Shown: positions 58,911 through 64,000 of the stretch, in pieces | Numbering within the stretch: position 1 is the first letter of the stretch | Layout: each line of letters opens with the position of its first letter | Origin: Panax quinquefolius | Taxonomy: Eukaryota > Streptophyta > Magnoliopsida > Apiales > Araliaceae | DNA length: 64,000 nucleotides | Assembly: GCA_020205615.1 (NCBI GenBank) | Contig: CM035170.1 | Coordinates: forward strand, 37,608,143 to 37,672,142 | Direction of reading: 5' to 3' | Notes under the pieces: model-generated | What the model saw: the letters and a program-made list of their open reading frames with translations, nothing else | Told to the model about the DNA's origin: nothing | The model's database searches: none | Position numbers and translations under genes: made by a program

Positions 58911-60030
58911 ATGCCACCGAGAAGAAGACCAAACCGTTAACCAACTCAAGAAGAATCGACGAACAACAATAATGCCAATGCTAACCCCGTTCAGCAATTG
59001 GTGAACTTATTAACTAGAGCGATTAATAATCAACCTCAAGCTCCACCCATTACGACGTTCAAGGACTTCAAGGCGGTGGGACCGTCAGAGTTTAAAGGCT
59101 CCATGAACCCAATTGAAGCTCAAACTTGGGTTATGGAGATGGAAAAAGTTTTTGATGTCGCCAGAGTCAGAGAGGACTAGAAAACCACTTACATAACGTT
59201 CATGTTGAAATCTGAAGCCAGTTATTGGTGGAAAGAAAATAAGGTTCGTGGAGGAGAAGGTGTGATCACTTGGGAGAGGTTTAAGGAGATGTTCTTCGAG
59301 ATGTACTTTTCGACAAGCTCTCAAAACCAAATGGGGGCACAATTTATGGAACTAAAGCAAAGAAATATGTCGGTGCCAGACTATGCAACAAGATTCAATG
59401 AGTTGGCTAGGTTCGCCACATATCAAGTGCACACGGATGAGAGAAAAGCAAGAAGGTTTGAACAAGGACTAAAGCCCTGGTTGTATAGTAAAGTGTTGAT
59501 GTTTCAATTGAAGACGTTTGCTGGAGTACTGGAGAAGGTCATACTCGCTGAAGGTGGGAGCGATGCGATGACTAAGTGTAATCAGGATTAGAAGAAGAAG
59601 AAGAAGAGTGAAAATGAGGGAATTAATAAGGCTAGTGGAAGTAACACGTGAGGTAGTAACAATCAGAAGAGAAGGTGGTCTGACAACTCATCATCTGGAA
59701 ATCAGCAAGGAGGTCAGAAGAAGAGGATTTAAGCATGCCCAACCTGCGGGAAAGCTCATCTGGGAGTTTGCATGAAAGGAAAACGAGTGTGCTACAATTG
59801 TGGTCAGGAAGGCCACATAACACCTAATTGTCCTAACCCAAAGAAGGGCGCCTGCTTCACTTGTGGCTCAAAAGACCATCTGGCAAGAGACTGTCCTAAG
59901 AAGGGATCTGGAGGGGCAGGATCAGGAGGAAATAGGGGAAACAGCAGTGGAAGTGCTCTGACTATCACGGGACCAACCGCAACCAACAGACTTACCGCCA
60001 AGACTTTCAACATGACAGTGCAGGATGCTG
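58911..60030 (+). pseudogene. Chromovirus gag with three Cys-rich knuckles, broken
   Basis: ATG at 58911 opens MPPRRRPNR. Stops lie near 58938, 59178, 59589, 59649 and 59730, all in one frame. The capsid region has FKDFKAVGPSEFKG, EAQTWVMEMEKVFD, YWWKENK, WERFKEMFFEMYF and MSVPDYATRFNELARF. Then follow a CPTCGKAHLGVC segment (59736-59771) and two C-x2-C-x4-H-x4-C knuckles: CYNCGQEGHITPNC (59790-59831) and CFTCGSKDHLARDC (59853-59894). Gly/Ser linker after that. The gag frame runs on into protease, as is common in this lineage. Confidence 0.88.
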
Positions 60031-60371
60031 TGCAGTCTCGTGATGTGGTGTCAGGTATCATTCCGATCAATAAAGTTAATACTTATGTATTTTTTGATTT
60101 GGGTGCTACTTGTTCATTTATATCGATGACTTTGCTAAGAACTTAGAATTACCTAAAGATGAGTTAGAATACCCCATGAACATAGAAATTGTGAATAAAG
60201 AAATAATCTCTATTAAGCACGTATAAGAACTGTAGGGTGGATATTAAGGGTAATATTATGAACGTAGATCTTATCCCTATCAAACTTGGGGAATTCGACG
60301 TTATCTTGGGAATGGACTGGTTATTCAATTATGGGGCTGTAATTGATTGCTAGAAGAAGCGTATTAACCTT
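60031..60371 (+). pseudogene. Chromovirus aspartic protease, broken
   Basis: FFDLGATCSFIS has the retropepsin site with Leu in place of the usual Ser after Asp (D-L-G-A). FAKNLELP and MNIEIVNKEI follow after a small frame change at about 60130. The domain closes with LGEFDVILGMDWLFNYGAVI. Stops occur near 60146, 60225 and 60352. Confidence 0.75.
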
Positions 60372-61860
60372 ATGACTCCGTCAAAGGTTGTATTCTATGG
60401 CAGTAAGTCGCCTAGACAAGCGAGTTGTCTGACGATGATGCAGGATAGGAAGTTGTTAAGACAAGGATGTGTCGGATATCTAGCTTACATAGTCGACAGT
60501 CATAAAGAGAACCCGAAAATAGAGAAGATACTAGTAGTGAGGGACTTCGTAGACGTATTTCCAGATGATCTTCCAAGACTTTCACCAAACAGAGAGATTG
60601 AGTTTGTGATCGATTTAGCGCCAGGAACGGCTCCAATATCGAAGGCACCATATCGGATGGCTCCGATAGAGATAAAAGAATTAATGGTACAACTGCAAGA
60701 GTTACTGGACAAGAAGTACAATCAACCGAGTGTATCGCTATGGGGAGCGCTAGTGTTATTTATGAAAAAGAAGGACAGAACGATGCGGCTCTGCTTCGAC
60801 TATAGAGAACTAAATAAGGTCACGATTAAGAATCGATATCCATTACCAAGGATTGACGACCTATTTGATCAATTGAAAGGAGTGAGATACTTTTCAAAGA
60901 TAGACTTGAGGAGTGGTTATCATCAGTTGAAGGTGAGGCGAGAGGATGTTTCGAAGACACCGTTTAGGACTCAATATGGTCACTAAGAATTTCTGGTGAT
61001 GTCATTCGGTCTAACAAATGCTCCTGTAACGTTTATGGACCTGATGAACAGGGTTTTTAAACCGTTTTTGGATAAATTTGTGGTGGTGTTCATCGATGAC
61101 ATTTTGGTATACTCAAAAACCAAGGAAGAACATGAAGAGCATTTGAAGGTAACGTTAGAAGCATTGCGAAGGGAAAAGTTGCATGCCAAGTTTTTGAAAT
61201 GTTAATTTTGGATTGAGCGGGTACAATTTCTCGGACATGTGATTGATAAGGATGGAATTTCGGTAGATCCCTCTAAAGTCGAAGCTGTGATAAATTGGGA
61301 TCAACCGAAAACGCCGTCGAAAGTAAGAAGTTTTCTTGGATTGGCAGTTTATTATAGAAGATTCATTCAAGACTTTTCCAAGATCGCAACTCCGTTGACG
61401 AATTTGACTAGGAAAGTTGTAAAATTTGTTTGGACGGAGAAGTGTGAGGAAAGCTTTCAAGAACTTAAGAAGAGGTTGAGTACATCACCTGTATTATCTC
61501 TTCCAGATGACACAGGAAATTTTGTGGTTTATAGTGATGCGTCGCATAAAGGACTGGGATGTGTGCTTATGCAAAATGGCAGGGTCATTGTGTAAGCATC
61601 ACGACAATTGAAGGACTATGAGAAGGGGTATCCGACCCACGATTTGGAGTTAGCTGCCGTGGTTTTTGCTTTAAAAATCTGGAGACACTTTCTCTACGGG
61701 GAGAGTGTGAAATATATACAGATCACAAGAGTTTAAAATATATTTTTACACAGAAGGACTTGAATATACGCCAGAGAAGGTGGTTGGAGTTAATTAAGGA
61801 CTATGATTGCAAAATTTTGTACCATCCAGGTAAAGCCAATGTGGTTGCCGACGCCTTAAG
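60372..61860 (+). pseudogene. Chromovirus reverse transcriptase and RNase H, broken
   Basis: Contains [62 protein letters not shown], the expected RYGHYEFLV with its Tyr changed to a stop (60984), [18 protein letters not shown] and catalytic FIDD at 61089-61100. The connection FLGLAVYYRRFIQDFSKIAT follows. RNase [33 protein letters not shown], then a frameshift near 61.70 kb before YTDHKSL and VVADALSRK. Further stops near 61204 and 61595. Confidence 0.9.
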
Positions 61861-63457
61861 TAGAAAGGGTCGGGAGAAATTGATGATGTTGACAGCTCAG
61901 GAGGAGCTAATTTCAGCGATGGAGAAGATGGAAATAGAAGTAAAGCATTCTATGGAGAGTGATGAGAAGTTATTCCAGATGAAATCCGATACAACTTTGC
62001 TGGATAAAGTTAAGGAGACTCAACTTCAGGACAAAGAATGTGAGAAGGTGAAAGAGAAGATATCTGAAAGAACCGAACCGAGATTAAAGATGGACAATGA
62101 AGGAATACTGAGATTTGAAAGAAAAATTTGGGTACCGTCCGTGCCAAAGATTAAGGAAGACATTTTGAGTGAGGCTCATAGCTCACGATATTCGATTCAC
62201 CCTGGTAGTACCAAGATGTACCAAGATCTTTGACAATATTTCTGGTAGCCAAATTTGAAACGAGATGTTACATAGTGTGTTGCCAAATGTCTGACATGTC
62301 AGAAAGTGAAAGAAGAGCATCAGGGTCCAAGTGGGTTGCTACAACCATTATAAATCCCAGAATGGAAATGGGAACACATTACGATGGATTTTGTGGTTGG
62401 CCTTCCGACAACTCAGAAAGGCTATGACGCAATATAGGTTATTGTTGTCTAACTGACAAAATCCGCACGTTTCCTTCCGATCAGGATCAAATTTAACTTA
62501 GACCAGTTGGAAAAATTATATATCAAAGAGATTATTTTGAGGCACGGAGTTCTGGTCTCAATTGTTTCTGATAGGGATCCGCGCTTTACATCGAACTTTT
62601 GGAAGCGACTACAGGAATGCATGGGTATGCAGTTGAGAATGAGTACGACATATCACCCTCAAACAGACGGGCTGAGTGAAAGAACGATTCACACATTAGA
62701 AGATATGTTAAGAGCTTGTATAATGGACTTTAAAGGAAATTGGGATGATCATCTAGTGCTCGTAGAGTTCAGCTACAACAACAGTTACCACACTATTATT
62801 GGCATGCCGCCTTATGAAGCGTTATACGGCAGAAAGTGTAGAACTCCGCTATATTGGGATGAAGTTGGCAAAAGACAATTACTAGGTCCAAAACTGGTAT
62901 AGCAGACAGCAGAGATAATCAAAGTGATCCGAAGAAGACTGGTAGCAGCTCAAGATAGGCAGAAGAAATACGCTGATCCACACCGTAAAAATGTTGAGTT
63001 TGAATCGGGTAGTTATGTATTTTTGAAAGTCTCTTCCTGGAAAGAAAATTTCATATTCGGAAAGAAGGGGAAATTAAGCCCAAGGTTCATTGGACCCTTT
63101 GAATTACTGCGAAGGATTAGAGAACTTGAGTATGAGGAAGCCTTACCTCCAATACTCAAGAATGTCCACAACATTTTCCATGTTTCAGTTTTATGACCCT
63201 ACAAACCCGATTACAAGCATGTGATTGAATATGAACCCCTACATTTTGAGGAAGATTTATCTTACGAAGAAATTCCTGTTCAGATTGTTGACAGGAAAGA
63301 AAAAGTTCTCATAAATAAAGTAATACATTATGTTAAGGTAATCTGGAGGAACCACAACGCTGAAGAAGCAACGTGAGAACTCGAAGAAAATATGATGAAA
63401 AATTATCCTCATTTATTACTTAATTTATGTGTAAGCAATTATGGGGACAGAATCTGT
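61861..63457 (+). pseudogene. Chromovirus integrase with C-terminal chromodomain, broken
   Basis: The zinc-binding part has [11 protein letters not shown] and CVAKCLTCQ (HHCC, with two stops between and around). The core has HITMDFVVGLP, VSDRDPRFTSNFW and GLSERTIHTLEDML (D-D-E). Then come YGRKCRTPLYWDEVG, QKKYADPHRKNVEF, GKLSPRFIGPFELL and NVHNIFHVSVL. After a stop at 63197 the chromodomain reads EEIPVQIVDRKEKVL, VIHYVKVIWRNH and EEAT-ELEENMMKNYPHLL, its Trp changed to TGA (63374). In this group the chromodomain is thought to steer integration to heterochromatin. Stops also near 62233, 62276, 62358, 62437, 62452 and 62901. Confidence 0.9.
63441..63454 (+). promoter_or_regulatory. Purine-rich tract before the 3' LTR
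   Basis: ATGGGGACAGAATC precedes TGTGAGACCCC. A weakened version of the usual chromovirus tract. Confidence 0.45.
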
Positions 63458-64000
63458 GAGACCCCGAATTTTATGAAATAAAAGTATTCAATTTTTCTAA
63501 TTTGGTGAATGGTTAAATTGATAAAAGGTTAAAGTTAAGGGTGATATGTGAAAATTTTTCAAAGTAGACAAGTTGTCATAAAATACCCAGTTACTATTCA
63601 CTCTAGTATTATTCACTCGGGTATTTGGGACACTTTTTGTGTCAGAGTACTATTCATAAGTTATTATTCATGAGTTACTATTCATGAGTTACTATTCACG
63701 AGTTACTATTCGTGAGTTATTATTCACGAGTTACTATTCACGAGTTACTATTCACAGGATACTATTCACTCGAAAAAAATATATTTCTTTTTGGTCCAAA
63801 TCATTTTTGGGTACAATATTATTCCATGAAGAGATGTACTAATTTTTCAGACCGTTCGTTGAAATTATAATAGAAAAGCTTTTTATATAAAACAGAATAC
63901 CTTTATAAAGTTATTTTATAAATAAAATATATTATATTCTATTATGCATAGTATTTTGTATAGTAAAATCTTTTTATATAAAATAGAATACTTTTATAAA
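63455..64000 (+). repeat. 3' LTR of the chromovirus, first 546 bp
   Basis: Opens TGTGAGACCCCGAATTTTATG, a normal chromovirus LTR start. It contains a 14-bp minisatellite and then AT-rich sequence with repeated ctttttatataaaa at about 63879 and 63969. It does not visibly match the LTR start at 50959. Confidence 0.6.
63647..63772 (+). repeat. 14-bp minisatellite, nine units
   Basis: Nine consecutive units of TTACTATTCAYGAG with no change in length. The first (gtactattcataag) and last two (ending cacagg and cactcg) are the most diverged. Related single units occur just upstream (tattattcactcgg, 63608). Confidence 0.9.

Larger units (their letters stand above)
50959..64000 (+). mobile_element. 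Tekay-type chromovirus (+), right end outside window
   Basis: 5' LTR (split), primer site, extra ORF, gag with knuckles, protease, RT, RNase H, integrase, chromodomain, 3' LTR start. Inserted after the FAPVA codons of a Copia RT. The chromodomain and RT wording place it near Tekay/Del. In-frame stops and one frameshift make it inactive. Confidence 0.8.

Overview
The window reads as transposon-dense heterochromatin of a flowering plant, most likely a dicot. It is AT-rich with short GC-rich islets. Almost everything that can be identified is a decayed LTR retrotransposon: Ty1-copia SIRE-like and a second Copia, Ty3-gypsy Athila, Ogre/Tat and Tekay-type chromovirus. Many copies are nested in one another. 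I found no intact host gene, tRNA, rRNA, CRISPR array or bacterial-style operon. The only host-gene-like sequence is a short broken piece resembling the chloroplast protein GUN4. Lineage names rest on motif and primer-binding-site recognition by eye, without database searches. The species cannot be named.

Layout, left half. 1-6318 is the 3' part of a SIRE-type Copia element (+): a decayed accessory ORF in the env position, a polypurine tract, then a 3.0-kb LTR. It sits in the gag of an Athila element (+) that runs 6319-13384 and resumes at 25690-26033. That Athila copy keeps gag, a protease with an internal deletion, RT, RNase H, integrase and a post-integrase accessory ORF, all with stops. 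It is split by a 12.3-kb Tekay-like non-autonomous element (13385-25689) with three LTRs in tandem and short non-coding internal regions, flanked by GATTT/GACTT. A minus-strand Copia LTR and pol remnant follow (26034-28595).

Layout, middle. 28596-31273 is poorly resolved, possibly LTR-derived. It holds the GUN4-like fragment, a foldback MITE touching that fragment's 5' side, and a W-box cluster. 31274-34484 (-) is a small Athila-like non-autonomous piece with its own LTR and tRNA-Asp-type primer site. 34485-44667 (-) is a second, fuller Athila copy, a close relative of the plus-strand one; its upstream and downstream LTRs do not match. It lies inside an Ogre/Tat element (-) whose gag, leader, primer site and LTR are at 44668-49050. 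Part of that LTR is duplicated in inverted orientation at 49110-50412.

Layout, right. 50413-50958 is a SIRE-type reverse transcriptase start, cut at its conserved FAPVA motif by a chromovirus (50959 to beyond the window). That element's 5' LTR is interrupted by a 3.8-kb solo LTR with an AGATA target duplication. Its internal region has an extra coiled-coil ORF, a gag with zinc knuckles, and a pol ending in integrase and chromodomain. A 3' LTR with a perfectly phased 14-bp minisatellite runs off the window.

All polyproteins carry stops or frameshifts, so nothing here is likely to move on its own. The points most worth following are the dispersed ATCGTAG motif in the SIRE element, site II plus telo-box modules in the Tekay-like LTRs, the GUN4 fragment, the inverted Ogre LTR, and accessory ORFs in several unrelated elements.
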